Numbered from the stretch's first letter, positions 14,883-22,865 are shown. The stretch is 26,719 nucleotides of DNA from Clostridiaceae bacterium (GCA_016296885.1 JAEDHT010000026.1:1-26719), one strand, 5' to 3'. Notes: a model not told the origin generated them from the letters alone. Program-made: numbers and translations.

Positions 14883-16619
14883 TTACATTACCTCAGGTGC
14901 ATCAATGTTAAACATCTCTAGTATACTTGCTATAACAGTTTTTGCACAATTACACAGCATTAGTCTGGCTGCTGTGAGACTTTCGTTATCGCCTTTTACT
15001 CTGCAAGCATTATAGAATCTGTGGAACAATGTAGCCAGCTGTGTCACGTACTTTGTGATAACAGTAGGATCATAGCTCTTTGCAGATGTTACTATCTCGT
15101 TTTCAAACGATGCAAGGTGATTTATGAGGTCTTTTTCTTCGTCACTGCTAAGGAGCATCAGCTCGTCTGTACTACACTTACGCAGGGCTACACCACTGCT
15201 CATAAGTGCTTTGATTATACTGCATATTCTCGCATGAGCATATTGCACGTAGTACACAGGGTTTTGAGAGTCTTCCTGAACTGCGAGATCAAGATCAAAA
15301 TCCATTTGAGTGTTTGCCTCACGTGTGTTAAAGAGAAATCTTGCGCTATCGGTAGGCACTTCCTCCAGCAAATCTGCAAGCTGTATAGCCTTACCTGTAC
15401 GCTTGCTCATTCTCACAAGCTCACCGTTTCTTACAAGCTTTACAAGTTGCATGAGAACCACATGGAGGTTTTCACTATCACAGCCTACAGAGTCCATAGC
15501 ACCCTTGAGTCTTGCCACGTGACCGTGATGGTCTGCACCCCATACATCTATGCACAGATCAAATCCACGCTTAACAAATTTATTACGATGATAAGCTATA
15601 TCAGCTGTGAAATATGTCGGATTTCCGTTGCCTCTTACCAAAACATCATCTTTAAGCTCCAGCTTGTCTATGTCGCTTTGGCTCTTGCCCTCAGCAAGCA
15701 ATTTTTTGGTAAGCACTTCTTTATTTTTATACCACAAAGCACCGTCTTTTTCATAAGTAAGACCTGCTTTTTTTAGGATTTCGATAACCTCGTTAACCTC
15801 ACCGCTGTTGTGCAACTCGCTCTCAAAGAACCACTTGTCATAGATTATCTTATACTTTGCGATATCAGATTGCATTTTGTTGATATTGAGTGGCAAAGCA
15901 TAGTCTACAAGTGCTTTTTTTCTCTCTTCTTCAGGCACGTTGAGGTATTTATCTTTGTTTATCTCATAAAAAGCCTCTGCATGGTCGATTATATCGGCAC
16001 CCTGATATCCATCCTCAGGAAACTCTAGGTTTGGGTCAAACTTTTGCAAGTATCTCACATTTAGAGAATTAGCAAATTTTTCTATCTGGTTACCTGCATC
16101 ATTTACATAAAACTCACGCCAAACATCATATCCTGCCTTTGTAAGCACCGCTGCAAGACAATCGCCCAAGGCACCGCCACGAGCATTTCCCATATGCATT
16201 GGTCCTGTTGGGTTGGCAGAAACAAATTCAACCATTACCTTTTTGTTGCCACCAAAGTCACTGGAGCCATACTCCTTGCCGTCACGCTCGATATCAAACA
16301 GCACTTCGGCATAATATTCCGGTTTCACAAAGAAATTCAAAAATCCAGGGCCTGCTGTTTCACATTTTTCTATCAATGTGCCATCAAAGCTGATATTCTC
16401 GCATATAGCGGCGGCTATCTTTGCAGGTGCAGAACGAAATACTCTTGCGCCAACCATAGCTATATTAGATGCAAAGTCACCATGGCTTCTGTCTGCCGGT
16501 CTTTCTATTATAAAATCAGGCATCTCTGCCACGGCAAGCGCACCGTTTGCCTGAGCTGCCTTCACTGCATTTATCAATGCTTCTTTAATTTGGCTTACAA
16601 CCTTGTTTGATGTATACAT
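14883..16619 (-). CDS. argS: Arginyl-tRNA synthetase
   Basis: 578 residues, class I synthetase. Domains in order: the ArgS-specific N-terminal additional domain (about 1-90), the Rossmann catalytic core with the HIGH-type motif (SANPTGPMHMGNARGG, His142-Asn145) and the KMSKS-type motif MSKRTG (404-409), and a C-terminal anticodon-binding DALR domain ending FNIDAPEVM. It charges tRNA-Arg using ATP. An insertion of about 20 residues (KKLLAEGKSQSDIDKLELKD, near 305-324) lies between the DGALWYK and TYFTADIAYH stretches. ATG with AAGGAAGGA upstream. It is the last gene of a five-gene leftward unit and directly follows the DUF1934 gene, as in Bacillus (ywiB-argS). Confidence 0.97.
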   Translation of the reverse strand: MYTSNKVVSQIKEALINAVKAAQANGALAVAEMPDFIIERPADRSHGDFASNIAMVGARVFRSAPAKIAAAICENISFDGTLIEKCETAGPGFLNFFVKPEYYAEVLFDIERDGKEYGSSDFGGNKKVMVEFVSANPTGPMHMGNARGGALGDCLAAVLTKAGYDVWREFYVNDAGNQIEKFANSLNVRYLQKFDPNLEFPEDGYQGADIIDHAEAFYEINKDKYLNVPEEERKKALVDYALPLNINKMQSDIAKYKIIYDKWFFESELHNSGEVNEVIEILKKAGLTYEKDGALWYKNKEVLTKKLLAEGKSQSDIDKLELKDDVLVRGNGNPTYFTADIAYHRNKFVKRGFDLCIDVWGADHHGHVARLKGAMDSVGCDSENLHVVLMQLVKLVRNGELVRMSKRTGKAIQLADLLEEVPTDSARFLFNTREANTQMDFDLDLAVQEDSQNPVYYVQYAHARICSIIKALMSSGVALRKCSTDELMLLSSDEEKDLINHLASFENEIVTSAKSYDPTVITKYVTQLATLFHRFYNACRVKGDNESLTAARLMLCNCAKTVIASILEMFNIDAPEVM

Positions 16620-16636
16620 TTTTATATTATCCTTCC

Positions 16637-17071
16637 TTAATTGCTCTCAGATGTCAACTTGAAGTATATAAGAATATCGGCATCATTGTCAAGGGCAATT
16701 TTGTATTTCATATTAATTACAAGCTTTTTTTCACTCTTTTGTATATCCAGCTCATCGGTGGTGATGCTCATCATCATTTGTCCGGCAGGGCTGGCATAAA
16801 CACTGGATGTAGTCTCGCCTTTTTTAAAAACCATTTTCGATTTAAGCAGACCGCTTCTAAGTAGCTCCACGCAATCATCCGAAGCTATTTTTACAGTTTC
16901 TTTATTTGCTATCTGATTGTCATCATCATAAAAGACAGTGTAATAAATATATGTTTTGCCGTTCTTCTCGGTGCGAAGTGCCGGCACATTGATAACACTC
17001 GTATCTTCGTCACCAAGCATTATCTGTCTGCTTTCCAGCGTGACAAGACAGTTGTTATTCAGTTCTGTCAT
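16637..17071 (-). CDS. DUF1934 / YwiB-like beta-barrel protein
   Basis: 144 residues. The alternating hydrophobic strand pattern (CLVTLESRQI, YIYYTVFYDD, ETVKIASDDCVELLRSG, MVFKKGETTSSVYASPAGQM, KKLVINMKYKIAL) fits the DUF1934 family, a small lipocalin-like barrel of unknown ligand. It is cytoplasmic, with no signal peptide. It lies 14 bases after rsmE and 17 bases before argS. Linkage of YwiB-type genes to argS is common in Firmicutes, which supports the family call. The function is unknown. Confidence 0.85.
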   Translation of the reverse strand: MTELNNNCLVTLESRQIMLGDEDTSVINVPALRTEKNGKTYIYYTVFYDDDNQIANKETVKIASDDCVELLRSGLLKSKMVFKKGETTSSVYASPAGQMMMSITTDELDIQKSEKKLVINMKYKIALDNDADILIYFKLTSESN

Positions 17072-17085
17072 TCTTTATCATCTCT

Positions 17086-17808
17086 TTACATATTTTCTGT
17101 TATATACATTATTATAGTAAGCGCTGCCAGAGGAGCAGTCTCTGTGCGTAATATACGCTTGCCTAGGCTTGCACAGCTTATGCCGTTATCCTCCAGCAAC
17201 CTAATATCAGCCTCAGAGAAGCCTCCCTCACTACCCACAAATATTCCAAGCGATTTTGTATCTACTGTGATAAGAGAATTAGTGTTTTCGCCATATTTTT
17301 CATAATAGACTATGGCTTTTTCGAGGGTAGATGCATCTTTTGCGGCGTTCTCAAGAGTAAGAAGTGGCATTACCTTTGGCACCTTACCTCTACGAGATTG
17401 CATAGCGGCGTTTTTGGCTATTTTCTGCCAGCGCTCTATCTTTTTGTCCATGGATTTTTCATCAGGACGTGACACGCATCTGTCGGTGATGACAGGCACG
17501 ATCCTGCCCACACCCAACTCCACAGACTTTTGTATTATCAAATCCATTTTGTCACTCTTTGTGAGTGCCTGATACAATGTAACCTCTATGCTCGGTTCAC
17601 TTTCGCAGACATATTCGCTGACTACCTTAAAATCGACCTCGCTTTTGCTAATATTGGTAATTTCGCAGTCGTGACACATTCCATCAGGTGTGCAGAAAGT
17701 AACTATCTCGCCCACATTCATCCTAAGTGATTTTGCGATATGCGAGGCATCTTCACCATACAGTGTGTGAACCTTTTCTATTTTATCTGCAAAAAATAAA
17801 GCGGACAA
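17086..17808 (-). CDS. rsmE: 16S rRNA m3U1498 methyltransferase RsmE
   Basis: 240 residues from the start chosen here. It has an N-terminal PUA-like domain (ALFFADKIEKV...HIAKSLRMNVGE) and a C-terminal SPOUT methyltransferase domain. The latter carries the expected signatures: QALTKSDKMDLIIQKSVELG, IVPVITDRCV, ERWQKIAKNAAMQSRR, the SAM-binding GSEGGFSEADI, and LGKRILRTETA forming the trefoil knot. It methylates U1498 of 16S rRNA in the decoding region. The longer frame from 17877 would overlap the previous gene by 43 bases. I choose the TTG at 17806-17808 because AAAGGA lies ten bases before it and the protein then starts like other RsmE proteins. Confidence 0.93.
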   Translation of the reverse strand: MSALFFADKIEKVHTLYGEDASHIAKSLRMNVGEIVTFCTPDGMCHDCEITNISKSEVDFKVVSEYVCESEPSIEVTLYQALTKSDKMDLIIQKSVELGVGRIVPVITDRCVSRPDEKSMDKKIERWQKIAKNAAMQSRRGKVPKVMPLLTLENAAKDASTLEKAIVYYEKYGENTNSLITVDTKSLGIFVGSEGGFSEADIRLLEDNGISCASLGKRILRTETAPLAALTIIMYITENM

Positions 17809-17834
17809 ATCGTTTCTTTCCTTTCGGGTTAATA

Positions 17835-18707
17835 TCAATAAATCAGTATCTGTGGTAATTTGGTTTTGTCCAGCCAAAGAAGAATTTCTTTTACATTATC
17901 TTCAGAGAGTGCTAAATCTCTGCTTGTACACTCGTCACCACAGCAGAGGAACACACCAACCATATTGCCTGTTGTTTTTATCACAGCACCATATTTATAT
18001 GCGCTTTCATCATACATAGACACAGCACTATCCCAGTCGCCGTTGCTCTCTACCACATATTTATTGTAGCTTGAAGAATTTTTATCAGTTACCCAATATG
18101 AGTTGCTCTCCAATTGGAAATAATCAAGCTTAGTATCAAGGCTTTTTTCCATACCAAAGGCATCTCCGATATCAAAGAAGCCTGCCGGTGTGAACTTGTC
18201 ATTCTGTCCCGGATCAGGAGCCACACCCCAGTAGCCTATAAAGCCATCATCATAGCTATATATCTGCTTCCACTCGCCCGACGGCTGTTTTTCGTAGCAA
18301 TACACATCAGAATAAACACTTCTTGTGCTTGCTATCACTATCTGCGTTCCTTTAATATCACTATATGATATGCCACCTGATGTAAGCATCTCAGTAAGCT
18401 CAGCAGGCTGTTCACTATCGGGTATACTGGAAGTTACAGGAGGCTCTGTCACCTCTGTGTCGGATTCCACACTATCTGATTCGGAACTGCTGTCTGTAGT
18501 GGCATCGGATGATGCCACACTGCTTGTCAGGTTTGATGATACATCAGGCAAGGAGTTGCTAGAGCTGATATTGTCAATAGTACCTGTGGGAATTTTGCCG
18601 TTTCCGTCAAGAATCTTTCCCACGCCCACAGTTACAGTGAAAGATGCTAAGAAAATAGCAATCATAACATATACGAGAAAATATTTGCTTTTTTTCCTTT
18701 TTGCCAT
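17835..18707 (-). CDS. Membrane-anchored L,D-transpeptidase-like protein lacking the catalytic residues
   Basis: 290 residues from the ATG at 18705-18707, which has GAGGGG eight bases upstream; a longer start at 18734 would overlap the previous gene. One N-terminal membrane helix (about 9-31), then a Ser/Asp/Glu-rich linker (about 40-105), then an extracellular domain (about 115-290). The domain follows the YkuD-type plan: VIASTRSVYSDVYCYEK, DKFTPAGFFDIGDAFG, SYWVTDKNSSSYNKYV, DWDSAVSM, YKYGAVIK and a final WLDKTKLPQILIY. Where active members have a His in FLH and a Ser/Thr-x-Gly-Cys active site, this one has FLCC (253-256) and CTSRDLALSE, with Arg263-Asp264 in place of Gly-Cys. It is therefore probably inactive or has another role such as wall binding. 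Second gene of the unit. Confidence 0.75.
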   Translation of the reverse strand: MAKRKKSKYFLVYVMIAIFLASFTVTVGVGKILDGNGKIPTGTIDNISSSNSLPDVSSNLTSSVASSDATTDSSSESDSVESDTEVTEPPVTSSIPDSEQPAELTEMLTSGGISYSDIKGTQIVIASTRSVYSDVYCYEKQPSGEWKQIYSYDDGFIGYWGVAPDPGQNDKFTPAGFFDIGDAFGMEKSLDTKLDYFQLESNSYWVTDKNSSSYNKYVVESNGDWDSAVSMYDESAYKYGAVIKTTGNMVGVFLCCGDECTSRDLALSEDNVKEILLWLDKTKLPQILIY

Positions 18708-18723
18708 TCTACACACCCCTCTA

Positions 18724-19701
18724 TCATAATACAAGAACTATTAAGCCACCGATAACACCAAGTGCCGCTGTGAGTATTCCGATTATCACCCATGCCGGCT
18801 TGCTAAGACCAAGATAATAGCTCTCTGCATCATCTTCGTCATCCTCATCATTTAGCACAGCGTTATAAAGATGCTTTGCTTCGTCGTTTTTTCCGCTGAC
18901 AACAAAATTATTGTAGTTAGTTTGCTGTTGACTGTCATCTTTTTCTTCTTTTGTTGTATTACCCGGCTTGTTCATCACCTTGGTTTCGGCTATATCCGAC
19001 TTTGGAGATGGAGTCTTGTTTTCTGCTCGTGCTGGCTTCTCAGTAGCACGAATTACAATAGCTGTAGCATCTTCCACACAGTGATTTTCGTTTGCACTAA
19101 GCACGATGGATTGTGCGGCCGCCTTGCTACCCGATGTGTTTGCCATGATATGGGCAAGCACGTTCTGCGACAGCTTCTCCTTCACTCCACCGGTGCAAAG
19201 TATTATCGCATCATTGTTCACAAACTTAAATTCGGGAGTAAAGTTGAATTTTCCGTTATTCTGCTTATGTGTTTTATTATTAATATCAGTAAGTGGGATT
19301 ACCTTGTGATTTCTATATATATACACTGTGCAATCGCCCTTATAATATATCTGAGCCACATCGCCCTTCACCTTAACCATGGCAAAGCTGTAGTTTTTGC
19401 TTCTCACAAGCTGATCTTCCAGATTTTCCATGCAGGCATTAACGGCGGCGTTGCCGGCATTTATAATGCTTGATTTGTATTCATTTATAACACTTACTTT
19501 TGACTTTTCAGATGGATGCAACTGTGAGAAAACAGCAAAAACACCTTTTTCCAGTACAGGAGATGCCTCTGTTTGGGTATTGTCAGATAGATAAGCACCG
19601 GGCAACATAGAGTCAAGATAGAAGCTGTCGGTAAACTCTCTGCTGGCAGAGCAATGCATCGAGCAGGCTGTGCTTCTCAGATTAAATTTGTTTTCACTCA
19701 T
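18724..19701 (-). CDS. Tail-anchored PP2C-like protein with degenerate metal-binding sites
   Basis: 325 residues. The N-terminal 220 residues follow the PP2C/PPM phosphatase order: FAVFSQLHPSE (53-63) where active enzymes have Asp-Gly-x-Gly-Gly, GDCTVYIYRNHKVIPLT (122-138), DAIILCTGGVKE (164-175) where the usual form is Ser-Asp-Gly, and EDATAIVI (210-217) where Asp-Asn/Asp is expected. The metal-binding aspartates are thus mostly replaced. A hydrophilic linker (about 220-298) leads to a C-terminal membrane helix (about 302-325), placing the domain in the cytoplasm. I infer a pseudophosphatase or ligand/kinase-binding domain. GGAGG precedes the ATG. It is the first gene of a unit running through the transpeptidase-like gene, rsmE, DUF1934 and argS. 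Confidence 0.7.
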   Translation of the reverse strand: MSENKFNLRSTACSMHCSASREFTDSFYLDSMLPGAYLSDNTQTEASPVLEKGVFAVFSQLHPSEKSKVSVINEYKSSIINAGNAAVNACMENLEDQLVRSKNYSFAMVKVKGDVAQIYYKGDCTVYIYRNHKVIPLTDINNKTHKQNNGKFNFTPEFKFVNNDAIILCTGGVKEKLSQNVLAHIMANTSGSKAAAQSIVLSANENHCVEDATAIVIRATEKPARAENKTPSPKSDIAETKVMNKPGNTTKEEKDDSQQQTNYNNFVVSGKNDEAKHLYNAVLNDEDDEDDAESYYLGLSKPAWVIIGILTAALGVIGGLIVLVL

Positions 19702-19778
19702 GCTTGTTCCTCCGTTCTTTTATCAAATATATCAGTATTTAACGCACAAATACTCTCATTATTACAGACTTATAAGTG

Positions 19779-19807
19779 ATTTTACTACAAAAAAAATGAC
19801 TTGTAAA
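19779..19807 (-). promoter_or_regulatory. Likely promoter of the PP2C-like to argS unit
   Basis: Minus strand TTTACA (19802-19807), 17-base spacer, TAAAAT (19779-19784). It lies about 80 bases before the ATG of the PP2C-like gene. Each hexamer deviates from consensus by one base. Confidence 0.55.
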
Positions 19808-20114
19808 GTATTGTTAAAGCATTGTATTTATTATTACAAATGGGTTACTTATTTGCTTAAAAAATGTCAAAAAATAAGCGTTATATCCTGATGATTTTGC
19901 AATTTCAATTGACATAATCATTATGGACATATTATGAGTATAATATTATAAAAAATGGTTGCAACTGGTAGAAGCGAGGATAATTTTTAAGATGGATTTT
20001 AGAGCTAAAAAAAGCAAGCTTCTTTAAAAGACGTAATATTTTTGTGCAATCAATAAAAAATAATCAACATATGTATTTGATATTTTGTTAAAGTTACAAT
20101 AATTATAGAAATCC
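19808..20114. other. AT-rich divergent intergenic region
   Basis: No convincing gene. A rightward promoter-like pair, TGGACA (19924-19929), 17 bases and TATAAA (19947-19952), precedes about 150 bases containing a 6-bp AGAAGC/GCTTCT stem (19970-19975 with 20018-20023) and only very short frames of about 11 codons. It could encode a small RNA or be an extra upstream promoter for the protease; the evidence is thin. Confidence 0.3.
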
Positions 20115-20143
20115 TTGACATTGATTTCAATGCTTGGTATAAT
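20115..20143 (+). promoter_or_regulatory. Perfect-consensus sigma-A promoter of the protease gene
   Basis: TTGACA (20115-20120), 17-base spacer, TATAAT (20138-20143) preceded by TGG (extended -10). The leader of about 45 bases contains a small TAGCG/CGCTA stem (20157-20161 with 20170-20174) before the GGAGG site. Such a strong promoter suggests high expression. Confidence 0.92.
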
Positions 20144-20194
20144 TTCAACATCAGTTTAGCGATTTAAAGCGCTATTTGATTGGAGGTCATTTTT

Positions 20195-22054
20195 ATGAAT
20201 TTATTGAAGAAAACATTATGTGCAGCATTGGCATTGGTTATGGTAGCATCAGTGGCTACAACCGGTTTTGCTCAATCAAAGGTGCCAAACAGAGTGAGAG
20301 TAGGTAGCTCTTTTGGTGACATTGATATTGGTGAGGTTCCTTTCAAGAGCTACGAGCAGCTTGGTGAGAAGAGCATTGTATCCATGGCAGCAGGCAAGAT
20401 GGGCACAACACCTTCATCATATAGCTCAGTAGACGAGGGATATATCACTTCTGTTAAAAATCAGGGCGATTATGGCACTTGCTGGGCACACGCTACAGCC
20501 GCCGCAACAGAAGCCTCAGCTATCAAGAACCTCGACTTCCCGCTTTCTACAAATATTTCTGAGCTTCATTTGGCTTACTTCCACTATAGTCCTTCTTATG
20601 ATGCTCTCTCTATGCTTTCGGGCGATAAAAATGCAATGAGCCCAATGTATGAATACTATTATGGTTTCCTTGATATGGGTGGTTCACCATATCTCACACC
20701 ATTCACATTGGCTCGCTGGACCAGCTCAGTTGACGAAGAAATCAATCCTAAATATGCATACAGCAACGCTAGAAAAAACTTTAGCGTAAGCGATAAAAGC
20801 GAAGCTTACAGCCTTTCTGAGCTTCACCTTGAGAATATGTATTGGGTATCACCTGCCGATAAAGATGATATGAAATACATGATTATGAAGTATGGCGCAG
20901 GCACATTCTCATATTATCATGATGACAAATACATGAACGAATCTACAGCAGCTTTCTGCAACACTAATGAATCTTCCACAAACCATCAGGTTACAGTAGT
21001 AGGTTGGGATGACAACTATAGCAAGAGCAACTTCCTTAGTCGCTATCAGCCAAAGAACGATGGCGCATGGCTTATAAAGAACAGCTGGGACACCGTATGG
21101 GGTGACAACGGCTACTTCTGGGTTTCTTATGAAGACACATCAGCACTTTCAAGCTGGTCACAGTTCTATGAGTATGGATTGGCTGATAACTTCGACAAAA
21201 ACTATCAGCATGACGGTACTTCAGTCTTCACAACACAGGATGTATACGGTTCTGCATCTATGGCAAACGTATTCACAGCTCAATCATCAGAAGAGCTTAA
21301 AGCTGTTTCATTCTGGACAGCACAAAACTATGTTGACTATTCTATCGACATTTACACAGATCTTGCAGACAGCAGTGATCCTACAAGCGGTACACCAACA
21401 CTTGCAACACCTATAACAGGCACAGAAGACTATTGTGGTTATCACACAATTGAGCTTGATGAAGCTATCGAGCTTTCAAAGGGAGAGAGCTTCTCTATAG
21501 TAGTTACATTATCAGCAGTTGCAGAAGATCAGACTTGCTTATTCGTAGATCAGTCTGAGGATTGGTCTTGGGTAGTATTCACAAACGTATCAAAGCCAGG
21601 CGAAAGCTTCTTCAAGTCTGCTTCAAGCTCAACATGGACAGACAAGAGTGCTTCAGGTATAAACTACCGTATAAAGGCATTTACAGATTCTTTGGGATCA
21701 TCAGATGATGTTATCACAGATGATGACAGCTCCGATGTAGATGTAACAACAGACACAGAGGATGATACAACTATCACTTATCCTTGGAGCGATTTTGAAA
21801 ACTCAGACGCTAAGGACGCAGAGTTCCTCTCATCACCTACTCTACACACAGCAGTTATAAAGTCATATATGCTTGGCGATGCAGACGGCGACGATACTGT
21901 TTCCATGCAAGACGTTGTAATTATGCAGAGAGCTATTGCAAAATTGATAACACTTGAAGGCGATCGTCACAGTGCATCTGATATTGATTCCAACGACAGT
22001 GTCACAATGGAAGACGTAGTTCTTCTTCAAAAGCATATTGCAAACCTAATTTAA
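20195..22054 (+). CDS. Secreted papain-family (C1) cysteine protease with a C-terminal type I dockerin
   Basis: 619 residues from the ATG at 20195 (GGAGG at 20182-20186). A signal peptide covers about 1-26 (ends GFA). The C1 peptidase domain (about 80-320) has oxyanion Gln90 and Cys96 in NQGDYGTCWAHA, His264 in NHQVTVVGWDDN and Asn296 in LIKNSWDTVWGDNGYFWVSY, so all catalytic residues are present. A beta-rich domain follows (about 350-500), like the lectin-like domain found after clostridial C1 peptidases. After an Asp/Thr-rich linker (about 502-525) comes a dockerin (about 556-619) with two Ca-binding repeats, DADGDDTVSMQDVV and DIDSNDSVTMEDVV. The dockerin implies docking on a cohesin scaffoldin, as in cellulosomes or amylosomes of ruminococci and clostridia. 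Monocistronic, with its own promoter and terminator. Confidence 0.93.
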   Translation: MNLLKKTLCAALALVMVASVATTGFAQSKVPNRVRVGSSFGDIDIGEVPFKSYEQLGEKSIVSMAAGKMGTTPSSYSSVDEGYITSVKNQGDYGTCWAHATAAATEASAIKNLDFPLSTNISELHLAYFHYSPSYDALSMLSGDKNAMSPMYEYYYGFLDMGGSPYLTPFTLARWTSSVDEEINPKYAYSNARKNFSVSDKSEAYSLSELHLENMYWVSPADKDDMKYMIMKYGAGTFSYYHDDKYMNESTAAFCNTNESSTNHQVTVVGWDDNYSKSNFLSRYQPKNDGAWLIKNSWDTVWGDNGYFWVSYEDTSALSSWSQFYEYGLADNFDKNYQHDGTSVFTTQDVYGSASMANVFTAQSSEELKAVSFWTAQNYVDYSIDIYTDLADSSDPTSGTPTLATPITGTEDYCGYHTIELDEAIELSKGESFSIVVTLSAVAEDQTCLFVDQSEDWSWVVFTNVSKPGESFFKSASSSTWTDKSASGINYRIKAFTDSLGSSDDVITDDDSSDVDVTTDTEDDTTITYPWSDFENSDAKDAEFLSSPTLHTAVIKSYMLGDADGDDTVSMQDVVIMQRAIAKLITLEGDRHSASDIDSNDSVTMEDVVLLQKHIANLI

Positions 22055-22086
22055 TTTAAATATTTTACCTTCTGAGAATAATTTTT

Positions 22087-22126
22087 AAAAGGGAAGTCAT
22101 CTTTGGTGGCTTCCCTTTTAGTTTTG
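22087..22126 (+). terminator. Intrinsic terminator of the protease gene
   Basis: A 13-bp stem, 22087-22099 with 22107-22119 (AAAAGGGAAGTCA with TGGCTTCCCTTTT, one wobble), with a 7-base loop, then AGTTTTG. It lies 32 bases after the stop codon. Confidence 0.88.
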
Positions 22127-22210
22127 TGATTAAATGTATTTTTTTAAATAAATAAAAATATGATTTTAATATGTTAAAAAATATATTCGTTATTTTTTTA
22201 TCAATATTAC

Positions 22211-22239
22211 TGGACAACCGTCGATATTTGTAGTATTAT
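22211..22239 (+). promoter_or_regulatory. hydC: Promoter of the hydrogenase operon, with an overlapping inverted repeat
   Basis: TGGACA (22211-22216), 17-base spacer, TATTAT (22234-22239), behind a very AT-rich stretch (22137-22205) that may act as an UP element. GTAGTA (22230-22235) and TACTAC (22247-22252) form an inverted repeat spanning the -10 and the start point, a possible operator. It does not match the Rex consensus I know (TTGTGA-type arms). Confidence 0.65.
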
Positions 22240-22262
22240 AGTATGGTACTACAAAACAGTAG

Positions 22263-22330
22263 GGGCAAAATGTTTATCAAATGTGGTTTTATGCACATTT
22301 GGTAGTGTTGTTTTGTCTGGGTATTTTTTT
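22263..22330 (+). promoter_or_regulatory. Structured leader (possible attenuator) of the hydrogenase operon
   Basis: A two-tier hairpin. The lower stem pairs 22263-22270 with 22311-22318, and the upper stem pairs 22274-22285 with 22294-22305, with an 8-base loop (22286-22293). A seven-base T-run (22324-22330) comes five bases after the hairpin and directly before the AAGGAGG of hydC. It could be an intrinsic terminator in the leader or a structure controlling access to the ribosome binding site. I do not recognise a known riboswitch class. Confidence 0.55.
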
Positions 22331-22344
22331 AAGGAGGAAGTTTG

Positions 22345-22842
22345 ATGCAGAAAAAAATCAGCAGTATTCCTTTTAGTGGTACTCCGGAGCAGGAGGCTAA
22401 GCTAAAGGAAGTAATTTCAAATCATAAGGACGACCCCGGTGCTGTTATGCCTGTGCTTCAGCAAGCTCAGGATATCTACGGCTACCTACCTATCGAAGTG
22501 CAGACTATGATAGCAGAGGGCTTGAATGTTCCACTCGAAGAGGTATACGGTGTTTCCACTTTTTATTCACAATTTGCATTGTCACCAAAGGGCAAGTACA
22601 ATATTTCTGTTTGCCTTGGCACAGCATGCTATGTTAAAGGCTCAGGCTTGTTGTTAGACGAGCTTACTAAGGAGCTTGGCATTGGAGCAGAGGAATGTAC
22701 ACTTGATGGTCAGTTCTCTCTCACAGCCTGCCGTTGCATAGGCGCTTGCGGTCTTGCACCTGTTCTCACAGTAAACGATGATGTTTATGGCAGACTCGTG
22801 CCGGAGCAGATCGCCGGAATCATAGAGAAATACAGAGCTTAA
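22345..22842 (+). CDS. hydC: HydC / NuoE-like [2Fe-2S] subunit of the NADH-linked hydrogenase
   Basis: 165 residues from ATG 22345, seven bases after AAGGAGG (22331-22337). An N-terminal helical bundle (LKEVISNHKDDPGAVMPVLQQ...) is followed by a thioredoxin-like [2Fe-2S] domain. Cluster ligands are C90 and C95 (CLGTACYVKGS) and C131 and C135 (CIGACGLAP), the NuoE pattern; an extra C129 sits beside them. In HydABC complexes this subunit passes electrons between the flavin subunit and the remaining clusters. It is the first gene of the operon; a 34-residue mini-ORF and then hydB follow. It is homologous to the complex I 24-kDa subunit, but no other complex I genes are present, so the hydrogenase assignment is the better one. 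Confidence 0.94.
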   Translation: MQKKISSIPFSGTPEQEAKLKEVISNHKDDPGAVMPVLQQAQDIYGYLPIEVQTMIAEGLNVPLEEVYGVSTFYSQFALSPKGKYNISVCLGTACYVKGSGLLLDELTKELGIGAEECTLDGQFSLTACRCIGACGLAPVLTVNDDVYGRLVPEQIAGIIEKYRA

Positions 22843-22865
22843 GTTTAGACGGAGGTATTTGTGTA

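Noticed and set aside
15021..15776. A 251-codon open frame on the plus strand.
   Set aside because: Lies fully antisense to argS, is rich in Cys/His/Leu as expected from a reverse shadow, and has no ribosome binding site.
19993..20020. TTTTAGAGCTA followed by AAAAGCAAG, resembling part of a Cas9 crRNA repeat/guide scaffold.
   Set aside because: A match of about ten bases in an AT-rich region with no repeat array, no anti-repeat and no cas gene nearby; chance similarity.
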